Positions 11,401-21,385 of a stretch of DNA of 64,000 nucleotides are shown one piece after another. Below the pieces are notes generated by a model. It did no database searches, was not told the DNA's origin, and saw only the letters and a list, made by a program, of their open reading frames with translations. How positions within the stretch are numbered: the stretch's first letter is position 1; each line of letters opens with the position of its first letter. The translations under genes were made by a program, and so were the position numbers. Origin of the DNA: Mesostigma viride (lineage: Eukaryota > Streptophyta > Mesostigmatophyceae > Mesostigmatales > Mesostigmataceae); contig RPFO01000034.1 in NCBI GenBank assembly GCA_009746045.1, positions 4,150,078-4,214,077 of the forward strand, given 5' to 3'.

Positions 11401-12621
11401 TCACCCCTAACCTCTGAACCCTTTTGGCTTGTTCTCATGGTTGTGCAAAGTGGCCCCCAACCTGAGCCAGATAGACCTCATCAGTCATCGTTGATAGGAT
11501 AACCATGCTACAATCATCATTTGCTTGCCATGGCAAATGGCTGGGCACAGTAAGAAGCTGGAAATTTTTCCTTTTGAACAGCACATTCACAGCATGTTCA
11601 CCCTCGCCACTAATTCCGTAGAATTAGAATCCAGACCGGTTTCTAAAACCCCCGAATCGCATTCACATCGAGAGTACTCCCACCTGAACAGCAAATCCGG
11701 CAAAATTTGTATAGTAACCCCCTGAGACCTCACTCCCGACCGAAATTGTGGCGATTTTGCAACTTCCCCTGAATTAGGGTGGGAGTGGCTGGAACGGACG
11801 ATTATAATTAGCCAGTCTCGTCCACTCCCACTCCAAAAGCCCCGATTTTGCCCTGAAAAATATTTCGCACCGTACATTTCCTTCTCGATTTCTGAACATT
11901 AGTACGGCATGAACAATGAATTTGTTGAATACCAGCGATGCGGTACGGTCTACTGTTGCCGCGCTGCGCCGATCCTTATCAGGGAAATTTGGCGACCCTA
12001 CATGGGCCGACGCGGGTCACTCCCGCGTCACTCCCAAAACGCACCAAGTATCCGGGCTTTTAGCCCGAACCCCAAAAAACAATTCAGCGGAATTAGTTGC
12101 TGGTGTGAACATGCTGCCATTCACGCGTTTTAGCGGCGCCGGTTTGGGAGAATATTAAGGCCTCTCCCGGAGCCTGAGGGGGTTTAGGGGCATATCCAGA
12201 CTTCACCCACAACAATGACACATGCTTTTTTTGTCTGTCTCGTTTGTCATGTGGCATGTGTGCGCTATGCATCATTTTTGTGGCTCCCTGGCTCCCTGGC
12301 TCCCTGGCTCCCTGGCTCCCTGGCTCCCTGGCTCCCTGGCTCCCTGGCTCCCTGGCTCCCTGGCTCCCTGGCTCCCTGGCTCCCTGGCTCCCTGGCTCCC
12401 TGGCTCCCTGGCTCCCTGGCTCCCTGGGTCCCTGGCAGTTCCTAGACACGGAAGCGAAACAGAAGCGGCGCCTGATCCATGTCCCCATGGGCCGGTTTGC
12501 GGAGGCAGCAGAGATGGCGCGAGCGGCGCTATTTCTGGCATCTGACGACTCGAGTTTCATGACAGGGGCCAGCCTGGTGATAGATGGCGGCATCACCGCT
12601 GCGTACGTCACCCCAGAATGA
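5439..12621 (+). CDS. Mitochondrial-type short-chain dehydrogenase/reductase (SDR)
   Basis: Complete six-exon gene, 323 aa: 5439-5680, 7128-7314, 9712-9831, 10353-10463, 10847-10975, 12439-12621. All junctions are GT-AG and in phase. Classical SDR features are present: the dinucleotide-binding TGGGSGIG at residues 77-84 (split by intron 1), NNAG at 154-157, a probable catalytic Ser in NTASF (209), YTASK with Tyr223 and Lys227, and a PGPIHTNL segment after it. NAD(P)-dependent oxidation or reduction of an alcohol or ketone is expected; the substrate cannot be told. The first ~65 residues are an extension rich in Arg, Ser and Ala with almost no acidic residues, ending near IRHYSAT, typical of a mitochondrial presequence with a matrix-protease site. 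The ATG at 5439 opens this extension. The introns carry transposon relics and repeated splice junctions. Confidence 0.93.
6540..7110 (+). repeat. C-rich degenerate CACCCAT repeats in SDR intron 1
   Basis: Many imperfect copies of CCCACCCAT and related C-rich words fill the 3' part of intron 1. The piece at about 7021-7065 (TGCTACATGATCTCCCAACG onwards) recurs at 56128-56185 and, inverted, at about 61130-61200, so it is a dispersed repeat. Confidence 0.5.
8568..9045 (-). pseudogene. hAT-type transposase relic with BED zinc finger
   Basis: Antisense inside SDR intron 2. The minus-strand frame starting at 9045 encodes W38, then KCNACKKG with C56 and C59, then SRVVGHLIG with H73. This is the BED-finger pattern found at the N terminus of hAT transposases. 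After the histidine the similarity jumps to another frame (8822-8568), which contains a cysteine followed by [15 protein letters not shown], as in the segment that follows BED fingers. A frameshift near 8815 therefore breaks the gene, and the catalytic region is absent. The fragment is dead and short. The family assignment rests on pattern only. Confidence 0.5.
9956..9973 (+). repeat. Copy of the exon 3 donor in SDR intron 3
   Basis: GAACGTCAAGGTGGAGG repeats the junction at 9823-9838 (TAACGTCAAG, then GTGGGGG) about 130 bp further on. Confidence 0.6.
10533..10555 (+). repeat. Copy of the exon 4 donor in SDR intron 4
   Basis: Twenty-three bases beginning AGGTGACCGCGGCCAGC are identical to the junction at 10462-10484. 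In the same intron the acceptor of exon 5 is pre-copied: GCGTGCGCCAGATC occurs at 10747-10760 and again at the true acceptor, 10836-10849. Confidence 0.8.
11041..11310 (+). repeat. Four degenerate copies of the exon 5 donor in SDR intron 5
   Basis: The true junction reads ACCTGCTCATGAAG, then GTGGGGCG (10961-10983). Related segments lie at 11046-11073, 11115-11141, 11175-11200 and 11278-11307. The last is nearly perfect (AACCTGCTCGTGAAGGTGGG). Confidence 0.75.
11590..12116. mobile_element. MITE with ~36-bp terminal inverted repeats
   Basis: The left end begins CAGCATGTTCACCCTCGCCA. The right end, reverse-complemented, begins CAGCATGTTCACACCAGCAA. Both continue through CTAATTCCG to GAATT. Flanks are CACATTCA on the left and CCATTCAC on the right, an approximate 8-bp target duplication. 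The 527-bp size, the CAG terminus and the 8-bp duplication fit a hAT-type non-autonomous element, and a hAT relic lies in the same gene. There is no coding potential inside. Confidence 0.65.
12281..12428 (+). repeat. 8-bp tandem array (CTGGCTCC)n beside the exon 6 acceptor
   Basis: About 18 nearly perfect copies. The array runs to within 10 bp of the acceptor, and the acceptor itself (CCCTGGCAG) looks like a one-step variant of the repeat unit. Confidence 0.95.
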
Positions 12622-13454
12622 CCAGCCTTGCTATCCACCGGGCATGCCTGCTGAACCATGGCCTGCTTGCTGTGTGTCAGGGTAGCCTGTGGCAAGCGTT
12701 GGCTTTTGCAAATGGCATTGGGAAGCCTGGTGTGCACCAGTGCTAGTGCGAAGTCACATTATTATTTCGCTGGCAACATTTGGCTGAGGCAGGTGTACTA
12801 TAGCAAGTTTTATGATCTTAGTAACAGGTTTCAGAGGAACGGTACTTTGTGTACAGAACTTATCAATTAGCTACATCAACAAGTGACATTACTGTGGTAC
12901 GAGAGCATCCATCTATGAAGAATGTAGACACGCAGTGATACTTCAGGTGATACTTCAGAGGTTAGGTCCTTGCAACAGACCGGCGCCTTCTAGGTATACA
13001 TGTATCAGGTACACATGTACAGTTGTGGATGTGTAAATTACTTATGGCATGGTTATTTCTGGCAATGTGACCCCAGACCCCCCGGGGGTCACCCTCGCGA
13101 AGCAGTGGTATCATGTACACTTTGTAATTATGTTGCAACCGTGTATAGGTACACATGCGTACAAACGATCCCTGCAATCTGTAGCTGAGGGTGTATCAAT
13201 CTGGGCCTCTGACGGCGTTTAGAAGGTACGGGTGGCTCTTGGTCATCTGGGGCTTCTGACCATAATAGTAGTTAACTCAGTATGGGCGTATCATCGCAGG
13301 CGTGCTAATAGAGGTATTTATTTCCATAGAGGGTGATTCATCGGGAATCACCCTGCAGGAGAGTGATCGCACAGCAGTGGTGGTTACAACTGGACACCCC
13401 TGGCCACACTATAGGAACACCTGCCCTGATCACGCGAGGTTGGTTTAGCTAAAC

Positions 13455-13625
13455 CGTGTAGGTCTCAATGAATGTCAGCCAGCCGTGATTTTCAATGTCC
13501 ACGGCTACACATGTCCACCTCACTTCATTTCCATAATCCTGAACGGCTTGACACATGCGGATAAGATAACAGCAGGCTCGAGCTAATTCTTCCAGCTAGA
13601 TTTCTGGCCTGCGCTCGTCTGCCCT
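13455..13625 (-). mobile_element. Dispersed repeat (ACCAGCGCAGG family), minus-strand copy
   Basis: The reverse complement reads GAGCGCAGGCCAGAAATC, then TTAGCTCGAGCCTGC, GTTATCTTATCCGC, CGTTCAGGAT, GTGTAGCCGTG and ACGGCTGGCTGAC. It matches the element at 53691-53850 block by block. Related copies lie at about 15575-15740 (plus) and about 3605-3705 (minus). Confidence 0.65.
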
Positions 13626-13805
13626 TACAGTAGAGGACAGCTCAGATGAGGATTATATCCACCTCTAGTACGTGACTATATGGTTGCAGGGGCGTGATCG
13701 ATGCAGACGATATTTGTAACTGGTTGTCTCCTTGATATTTGTAACTTTCGTGCAATCATTTTTCTAGTGAGATTAGCATAGTACTCGATCCGTGGCATGC
13801 CCATG

Positions 13806-13863
13806 TCAAGGAGACAACCAGCGCAAGTACTTACTTACTGGCCTGCGCTGGTTGTCTCTTTGA
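13806..13863. repeat. Inverted repeat, 20-bp arms, 18-nt spacer
   Basis: TCAAGGAGACAACCAGCGCA at 13806-13825 pairs with TGCGCTGGTTGTCTCTTTGA at 13844-13863, with one mismatch. The arm is the 5' end of the dispersed family also seen at 15575, 52678 and 53691, so two element ends face each other. Confidence 0.8.
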
Positions 13864-13974
13864 TATCAATTTGGGCCTGCCGATCGATGCAGTCTGCTTC
13901 CCGCATCAATTAGTATGCAACCCCAACAGTTGTCTCACTTGTTATGAATTGGATCGATTGATCAATTAATTATC

Positions 13975-14413
13975 ACGTAGACTGCGTCACGTGGGTATAT
14001 AAGAACAACACCATATTTTGCTGTGTGGGAAAGGAGACTGAATATCGGGGTAGCGTATAAAAGGAATTTGCTGATATTTAGGATCCTTGCGCTTATCATA
14101 GACAGCCGTACGCTGCAGCCCTTCTTGTTATGGGTAATGTTAAGATCGAGGTAATTGCAACTAGTATCCTCCGACGTGAGCTTTAATGTGAGGGACGCTT
14201 TATATGCTATGCGTCAGCTGCCTACTCAGTATGGTTGTATTGCACCCACTGTGTTGCGCCCCGGCACCCTGCTGTGGAGAGAGCGCTCTGTGGCCTGCCC
14301 ACTTAGTGAGAAAAGCTCGGGCGCGCCCCGGCCTCCCTACTTCTCAAATTGTGTTTAGCGGTTGAAGGTTCCTTTACTCTGTATTGGCACCCACGTGACG
14401 CAGTCACGTGCTA
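13975..14413. mobile_element. MITE with CACGTAGACTGCGTCACGTGGG terminal inverted repeats
   Basis: The left end (13975-13997) and the right end (about 14389-14413, inverted) share CTGCGTCACGTGGG and begin CACGT. Both flanks are TTAATTA-rich (left CAATTAATTA, right TAATTAATTAATTAA), as expected for a TTAATTAA-like target. A lone end of the same family, again beside TTAATTAA, lies at 47779-47803. A variant lies near 3503-3527. A TATATAAG box sits just inside the left end. Confidence 0.6.
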
Positions 14414-14849
14414 ATTAATTAATTAATAATAATGAACGCATACTTCAAGGAAATAGCAATTATTTTATGGTGGTCAAGCATCTGTCGGGAGCATTCCTAT
14501 CTGCTTTCTCCTTCACATCGAAGTTTTCTGATAGACAGGTGAAATATTTGAGATGCATGCATGGCAAATTTAGTTTGCTTGCTTCAAGCCTCTAAGGCAT
14601 GCAAGTCAAACCCGTAAGGCATGCGACGTAAAGAATCCAGAAAGGATCGTACCTGTGAGCCGCATATGGCTAAGAATAAAAAATACGTCCCGATCCCATA
14701 AGACTCAGGCAGTGCTGCATTCACAAAAGGAATGTCCTTTCTTTTACCTACCAACTGGTAACATGGATACTACCTACTGGTAACGTCCAGGTCTAAGGCA
14801 ACCTAAACAGCCCTGTACAAAAACATCATGCCCGCACCCAAAGCCGGCC

Positions 14850-17800
14850 TCAAGGCAGATCCGCAAGGCTCCTCTTTGGTGGTGGCGGCCCAGCAGCAAA
14901 GACTGTTTTCTTTTTATACGCGCCCTCGCTCGCGCTGTTGGCCTTTGTCTTCCACGTGACCTTGTACGCGGGCCGGATCTCGTTCTGCTTCGCAAGCGCC
15001 TCGAACTTGGCCGCGACGGCGAGCGCACCGCCGACGACGCGGATGTCCTCGCACAGCACGGGCCATTGCGTCTTGCGCACCTTAATCTCCGCGGCTGCGC
15101 AAAACCATGCAGGAAAAACCCAGTACCGGAGAGAGAAACGGGCAGAAACGTGAATTGGTATTGAGGAACGTATGATCCTCCACATAGATGTTCCTTGATC
15201 ACGAGGTTGGGTGGGGGTGGGGTGGGGGTAGGATTGGGACCTTGGGGGGGGGCAGCAAACTAATTCCTGCCTGGTGTGAACCTACAGAATCGGGCACTGC
15301 CATCGCACACGTGCAAGCCAAGCCAAGGGTCGATGTGTTGCGCAGGCAGTTCGCTCAAACTGCCTCAGTCTCAGTCCCAACACGGCAACACGAATCCTTT
15401 TTCATGCGCATATAAGAGCGCACCCGCAGGAATGCCCTGACTCTTTCTGTTGCTTTTCAGGGATTAGATTGCTTCCATTGACTTATTAGCACGTACCCAC
15501 AGCCGGCACGGGCACCTCACACTTGGCTGCCTGCTTCATTCCCAAATTTTATCCTGTTCAACGTACATCACATGAGACAACCTGCGCAGGCCAGAAATCT
15601 GGAGAATCTGGACCATGGTAGCTCGAGCCTGCCGTCACCTGACCCACGCTTGTCGCCTCATTCAGGATGGAGTGGAATACGTTAGCGTTGTATGTTAAAA
15701 TCATGGGTGGCTAACGTTCAGTGCCAGACCCAAGCGGTTCAGTGTAGTATATCAGAACGTACCCACAGGCCGCCAAAACTATTTACTACCATACTACTAT
15801 ATAAATATACGTATCGGCTAGTTGGAATACTAGTGTACTAGTATATGTACAAGAACATACCAAACGTCGGTATACATGTACAAGAACATACCAACCGTCG
15901 GCGCGGAGGCGTCGCGCACGTTCTCTGGCGTGCGCAACTTGCCGGCATCATGCTTCAAGATTTCGTTCATCGCCTCCTCGTGGCTGTTTTTGCGCAGCGC
16001 GGCGCCCGGCTCGATGATGGGCGCGCTGCGGTCGCCCACACGCTTGAGCGCCGCGGTCGGGTTGTGGGCGACACCCTCAAACTTGCTGGCCATCTCTTTT
16101 AGTGCCGAGCTCTGGGTGGGGGAGCAAAATAAAATGGTGGGGTGGGCAGGGAGGGCAGGCGGGCGGGCGGGCGGGCAGGCAGGGCGCCGTCAGGGATGAA
16201 TGCATGCGTCAGCTACACTAGGAGGAGCGGGGAAAGAAGCGGGAAGCAGGCGGAGAAGAGACGGGAAGGTGGTAGGCCACAGGCGAGAAGCAAAAAGTAA
16301 ACCAGAAGCAAACAGTAAACCAGACAGTGAAGGCACGAGCGAGTGTGGGCAAAAGCTGTCTTGTGAACGCGTGGTGCGCGCAAGTGGCGCATGGACTAAG
16401 TGCATTGTGCCGGATGCGTCCGCCGTCACGGTGCGTCGACGGTTGTTCGTGCAGACCTCGTTCCTGGGACATTGGTGGCAGAAACCAAACATGGGTGGCC
16501 ACAGGCATACGGCTTTGCAAAGCACCCCCGTATTAAATGCGGCTTTGGGGGTTGGCTTGCGACAATGTTGGCATGGTAAGCGAGAGGGTGACATGGCGGT
16601 GCAGTGGCACATGGGGCATCCCACGATTAGGCCAGGTACTGCTAACAAGCAGTCCCTATACCTGTTTTCTAAGTGGTCTGTTTAGGGTCCCCTCGCCTCT
16701 GGCCTGTGGCTAGCATCGCTTGTGTGCCGCGTCTCGTTACAGGAATACTGGGCTGGCAGGGATTTGGGAAGTGGAGGCGTGCTCAAACCGTGGGGACTAC
16801 ACTTACGGATAGTAGTATACAAGAAGAACGCAAGTGTGGGCAGGCACGGCCCGTTCCGTTCCATGGGGGATAAGGCGTGGGTGTGCGTGACGCGTCGGTA
16901 ACCCACTTGCCTGGATGCAGGGCAGCGTTACTGCCTCGGAGTGCCATGTTGCCGGATCGAGAGGTGGAAAAGGCAGGTCACAGTGCTGCCGGGATGAGAG
17001 TACTAGGAAAACTGCATAGCTAGTGCCTGCACTCTCATTAGCCTAAAGGAGGGGACTTGGATAAAGGATTAGCTAGTGTCAGCGCTCACCTTCGCCTGGA
17101 CTAAGGGCGAGGACACTGCCTCGGGTGACCCCACGACGATGACTGGCTTCGACTCCACCACAGGTTCGGGCGCCCGCTTCAACTCCACCCCTGCCCAGGT
17201 GCAATCCATGTCCCCACCCCACCCCACGCCCAACCCACCCACCCACCCACCCACCCACCCACCCACCCAGCCACCCAGCCACCCACCCACCCACCCACCC
17301 ACCCACCCACCCACCCACCCACCCAACCACCCAACCACCCACCACCCACCCACCCACCCACCCACCCACCCACCCACCCACCCACCCACCCACCCACCCA
17401 CCCACCCACCCACCCACCCACCCACCCACCCACCCACCCACCCACCCACCCACCCACCCACCCACCCACCCACCCACCCACCCACCCACCCACTCATCCA
17501 CCCACCCACCCGCAGACATGGAGATGAGCAAAGGCTGGGTGATGCCAGCAGCTGCAGGTACGCTGGGATATATATGCTAAAAAAGCGCGAAAAAAGAAGT
17601 GGACACCCGCTCAGATTCATCAACATCCTCTTTTTCCCACCCTCACTGACGCTGGTTGTGATCAGCAACGAGACTATGTGACCACGACAATAGTGATGAT
17701 AATATAATAATAATGATTACAATAAAAAATAATAACAGCATTGATATTGAAAATACAATTCATGATGACAGCTCGCAGAGGGCAGGGAGAAGACATAAGG

Positions 17801-19967
17801 CCACACAGCACGAGCACCACCCGTATTCCTCTGCCATTACAACAAGCGGAAGCGGTAAGTTGAGTTAAACCGTCATACGCACCATGAGGCAGCATTACTG
17901 CCCCAGCGCTCTTCCCCCCTTACAACACATGCCCCCCCCCCTGCGCATCCTTGGGCCGCCTTCCTCCCACTTCCCTTTGTCGCCACCACTCCGTTCTTCT
18001 CCCCGACCCCCCCCCCTCTGCCCGCCTAATCCACCCGTTCCCCTCCACACCTCATACAACCTCAGCGCTAATCCCCACCTTGCGCAAATCGCCCCCCTGG
18101 CCTCATCTGCCTCCCTTCTCCCTAAACCCCACCTTGCGCAACCTCCCCCTCCCCCCCCCTCTCCCCCACCGAACACCACACCCCCACCTTGCGTCATCCC
18201 TTCCCCTCCCCCACCTTGAGGCACCTCAGCGAAATCCCCCCCCGCCACCCCCTTCTCCCCCCCTGCCTTCCCACCTTGCGCCACCTCGGAGAGCAGCCCC
18301 TTGCGGTCAATCTTGTTGAGCTCGATCTTCTCATCTCCCACGATGGCCGCCAGCTGGCTCGTCTTGTCCACAGTGGTGACTGGCTTAAGCGGGACCGCTG
18401 CGGGGAAAAGCAGGGGGCGAAGCAGGGGGCAAGTAAGGAGGGCGTGAGGGGCAAGGTAGGGGCAAGGTGGGGGCAAGGTGGGGGCAAGGTGGGGGCAAGG
18501 TGGGGGCAAGGTAGGGGCAAGGTGGGGGCAAGGTGAGGGCAAGGTGGGGGCAAGGTGGGGGCAAGGTGGGGCCAAGGTGGGGGCAAGGTGGGGGCAAGGT
18601 AGGGGGCAAGGTGGGGGCAAGGTAGGGGGCAAGGTGGGAGCAAGGTGGGGGCAAGGTAGGGGGCAAGGTGGGGGCAAGGTGGGGGCTGGGCCATGGGAAC
18701 CGCGGGGGCTGGGCGAGCAGATGGAAATAGCGAGGAGGCGAGCAAGGGGGAAGTGAGGAGTGGGCCAGCCAGCATAAGGGGGTCGTGGGGAAGAGAAATG
18801 GAATAGGGATGGCAGTTACGGGCATGCACCGCTAGAAGTGTCGGCTACTAGTAAGACACAGGTCCCGCTAGAATCTCGACAACTAGTAAGACACAGGGCC
18901 CGCATGCCCATCATTCGCTCTCCGGCGCCTTGTCCACCTCCATCACAACACGTAGTCACTCTCTGTGCCCATATAGCATCAGAACGTGTAGTGACTACCA
19001 CCATCGTCACTAGTGCACCCATCCGTCCACCACTCACTCTCCGGCGCCTTGGCCACCTCCATCATGAGCGCGGGGAAGGGAGACTTTTGGATCGTCACGC
19101 CCGCCTCCACCATCGGCGCCGAGCGATCGCCCGTCTTCTTGAGGGCAGCCGCGGGAGATGTGCGCTGCAGCTCCATCAAAATGTTGGCCTGAGCGGGGGT
19201 CAAGTACGCACAATGTTCAGCACACGCACAGTAAGTATATGCACGGTGGTCGTTTCCATGAAAGGGAAGACATAAGGAAGGGGTCAGCGCTAACAGCATG
19301 TCGGCCTTATGGGAAAAGGCAAGCCTGGTGGCAAAGTACGCAGGCACATCTAAGCAAAAGGAAAAACTAGTAAAAAGGTCCACTCCGCAACGATGCTGGC
19401 CTGGGGCACATTGAGACCATGACGGGAATGGGACGAAGGTGGAAACGAATGGCACCATCCCCCTAATCCCTTTCTTTATCCTGCGCAGCATGTGCACAAG
19501 CCTGTTCCTGGCATGCCCCACTACCTTACGCCCCCTGTCCCTACAAACGGCTCCCACTGCGCCTGGTGGCATATGGGCGCACTGCCCGGGCACATGGTAG
19601 CGGCGGCGCCAGCCACATGGACACGCGCCGTTGCCTCCTCAGTCCAAACTCACAAACTGGCGCGTTGGCACACGCCTACCTTTCGGTCGCCCACATATGC
19701 TCGCTGCAGCCGCACAACCCGACCCTGTTAGTATCCAAACGTGTTGCCTTTTTATATCTACATTAGCACCCACCTCCCTTCCGGTCACCCACCCATGGAT
19801 CTCCTTCCTTAATAAACGTTGAAAACCATCCCAAATTTTGGCCCCCCACATGTGCCCCCTCCTGCAACCCCCCCCCTTTCCATTCACCTCATGTGCCCCC
19901 TGCTGCCATGCGCCCGTACCTTTCGGTCCGCCACCGACGCTCCCTCCGACCAAGCGATGCTCTCGTC
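14850..19967 (-). CDS. Actobindin-like protein with five WH2/beta-thymosin motifs
   Basis: Minus-strand exons: 19967-19920, 19188-19038, 18397-18275, 17190-17090, 16111-15892 and 15094-14850 (stop). All use GT-AG and keep phase, giving 295 residues; the first exon with the ATG was not found. Five repeats of the form 'L.xEhxx..hLK+..' are visible: ILMELQ with ALKKTGDRSAP, LMMEVAK with PLKPVTTVDKT, LLSEVAQGVELKRAPE, ALKEMASKF with AALKRVGDRSAP, and AMNEILKHDAGKLR with DASAP. This is the WH2/beta-thymosin actin-monomer-binding pattern, and the alternation of EVAK, LK and VDK resembles actobindin, which has two such repeats. The C-terminal exon is Lys-rich and ends GPPPPKRSLADLP. A cytoplasmic G-actin-binding or nucleation-modulating role is inferred. 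Exon 19967-19920 (48 bp) is the least certain; it is supported only by splice sites and phase. Confidence 0.75.
15575..15740 (+). mobile_element. Dispersed repeat (ACCAGCGCAGG family), plus-strand copy
   Basis: It contains GCGCAGGCCAGAAATCTGGA, ACCATGGTAGCTCGAGCCTG, TTCAGGATG and AAATCATGGGTGGCTAACG in the same order as the copy at 53691-53850. It lies in the last intron of the actobindin-like gene, in antisense. Confidence 0.65.
15844..15901 (-). repeat. Tandem copy of an actobindin donor site
   Basis: On the minus strand the junction CCGACGGTTG, then GTATGTTCTTGTACAT, is followed at once by a second copy, CCGACGTTTGGTATGTTC. Either could be used as a donor, although only the first keeps the phase with the next exon as I have joined it. 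Confidence 0.8.
17234..17513 (-). repeat. (CCCA)n array; (GGGU)n in the transcript
   Basis: About 280 bp of CCCA tetranucleotides with a few CCAG/CCAA variants. The array lies 44 bp upstream of the acceptor of exon 17190-17090. The gene is read on the minus strand, so the pre-mRNA carries about 70 GGGU units, a strong G-quadruplex former, where a pyrimidine tract would be expected. Confidence 0.95.
18066..18292 (-). repeat. Degenerate copies of the exon 18397-18275 donor
   Basis: The true junction on the minus strand is GGTGGCGCAAG, then GTGGGAAGG (at 18268-18285). Similar GCAAGGTGGGG or TCAAGGTGGGG segments recur downstream at 18207-18226, 18181-18195, 18127-18140 and 18071-18090. Confidence 0.65.
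18445..18690. repeat. 11-13-bp tandem array (GGGGGCAAGGT)n
   Basis: About 20 copies of GGGGCAAGGTG with length variants. The transcript of the actobindin-like gene reads the complement, CACCTTGCCCC, so the array gives a pyrimidine-rich stretch ending about 50 bp before the acceptor at 18398. Confidence 0.9.
18906..18944 (-). repeat. Copy of the exon 19188-19038 end and donor
   Basis: TGATGGAGGTGGACAAGGCG, then CCGGAGAGCGAATGATGGG on the minus strand, repeats the exon end and donor at 19018-19064 (GGAGGTGGCCAAGGCGCCGG, then AGAGTGAGTGG) about 110 bp downstream. The GT of the copy has changed to GC. Confidence 0.75.
19674..19796 (-). repeat. Copies of the exon 19967-19920 donor
   Basis: The true donor on the minus strand is GGCGGACCGAAAG, then GTACGG. 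At 19674-19695 the sequence reads GGGCGACCGAAAGGTAGGC, and at 19770-19796 GGGTGACCGGAAGGGAGG, both downstream in the same intron. Confidence 0.55.
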
Positions 19968-20105
19968 CTGCGGTGTATGGGTGGCGAGGTGGTCGTGAGT
20001 GGCCGCGGCAGTAGCGCATGGCAACCATGATGGCGTGGCGACATTGCATGATGCAGCGCGCAGCAAAGGTTACAATCAGCCAACTATTGCGTGCGCATGA
20101 AAGTG

Positions 20106-20170
20106 GCATGGCATGGTATGGCATGGTATGGCATGGCATGGCATGGCATGGTATGGCATGGCATGGTATA
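20106..20170. repeat. GGCAT pentanucleotide array
   Basis: About 12 copies of ATGGC/ATGGT pentamers. Confidence 0.9.
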
Positions 20171-21234
20171 GTGGCAGGGCGAGATGGTTTCCGCGACGAG
20201 AGAACGATAATTCAAGTGGCATTGCAGTAGTATTATAGTGGTGTTATGGTGGTATTACATAGTGGTGTGTTACATATCCTCCCCACCAGGGTTTTTATTA
20301 GTGGGGTTTTGCCGCCAATTGTGGCGGTGTGGCACCAAGTTTGGTGATTTGTGGTGGTGCCACACCCTTTGGCAAGGGGGTCCATATGCCGCAATTTGGC
20401 GGTGCTGTTCTACTTTCTCGTTTCCGTTCGCCACAGAGTGGCCGTGCATATAAGTCGACCCTACTACAGCTGACGCCACGATTGGCTGTGTCAGAACACT
20501 CCTCTGCCACCATTCCGCCACAAACCGCCCCAGTAGTACATACGCAGGTGGAGCTGAAGGCCACTCTGCAGTGAGCTGTGGGCACGGAGCAGGGGCTCAC
20601 TCGCTATAATATTGGCCCTTGTAGCGCCGCGCCGTTCTACTTGTAGTTTCTGCGCCGGGGAATCACTTCGCTGCACCAAGGAGGGTTAGAAGAAAGCCCC
20701 TTGGGTGCCCCGCCACACGTGGCCGTGCCCCGCTTAAGTATTATTGGCTAAAAGCCACACGGTGGCCGAGTCAACAAATGTTCGTGAAGTTGAAAACGCC
20801 ACACATGGCCGAGTGCAAAAACCTTAAAGGAAACCCTACTCCCCACGGAGGTATGTTCTTAATTAATTAATTAACGGTGGTATTAAAGTGGTATTAAAGT
20901 GGTATTTAAAGTGGTATTAAAGTGGTAATAACGTAGCATAGAACCAGGGAATAGCAACCGCAGGTAGCCGCGTCGCGTTATCGAGACTGGAGGGGGGAGA
21001 AAAGGATGCCATCGCCAGCTGACTATTTACTTTATCTATTGATTTCCTGAACTCGCTCGCTAGCTATCTGGCTAGCCGCTCGGCTTTTGCCAGGTCGTGG
21101 GGCACACAGATATCCTGCAGGGACTGGAAGAGAGACGTGGGCAGGGCGGGCTGGGAGATCAGACAGGCCAGGGGAGTAGCAAAATAATGCGTGTGCGTAA
21201 AACGCGCCTCACTTATATTCTCGAGGAAAGCAAC

Positions 21235-21385
21235 AATTAGTAAACTAAATGCTGCCGAGCGCCAGGACGCGAAAAACGCGAAAGTTCAAGTAGCTTCAAC
21301 ACGAATTCGAACTAGGACCTCTGGCATGATTTCACGGCTATGGGTCTCCTGATCCGAAGGCATCCCAAGCTACAGCCCAACTGCG
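21235..21385 (-). mobile_element. tRNA-derived SINE-like element, copy B
   Basis: Minus strand: GGCTGTAGCTTGGGATGCCT (A-box-like), then GGTCCTAGTTCGAATTCG (B-box-like), then TTTCGCGTTTTTCGCG and CTGGCGCTCGG. The same blocks in the same order as copy A at 3785-3990, with scattered differences. Confidence 0.55.

Larger units (their letters stand above)
12622..14849. other. Intergenic spacer between convergent genes
   Basis: No gene seen. It contains a minus-strand copy of the ACCAGCGCAGG family (about 13455-13625), a perfect-looking hairpin of that family's end (13806-13863) and a MITE (13975-14413). The rest (12622-13450 and 14413-14849) shows nothing supportable. Confidence 0.5.

Noticed and set aside
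17069-17681. Pro-Thr-His and Gly-Trp-Val repeat frames of about 200 codons
   Set aside because: Translation of the (CCCA)n array in an intron of the actobindin-like gene.
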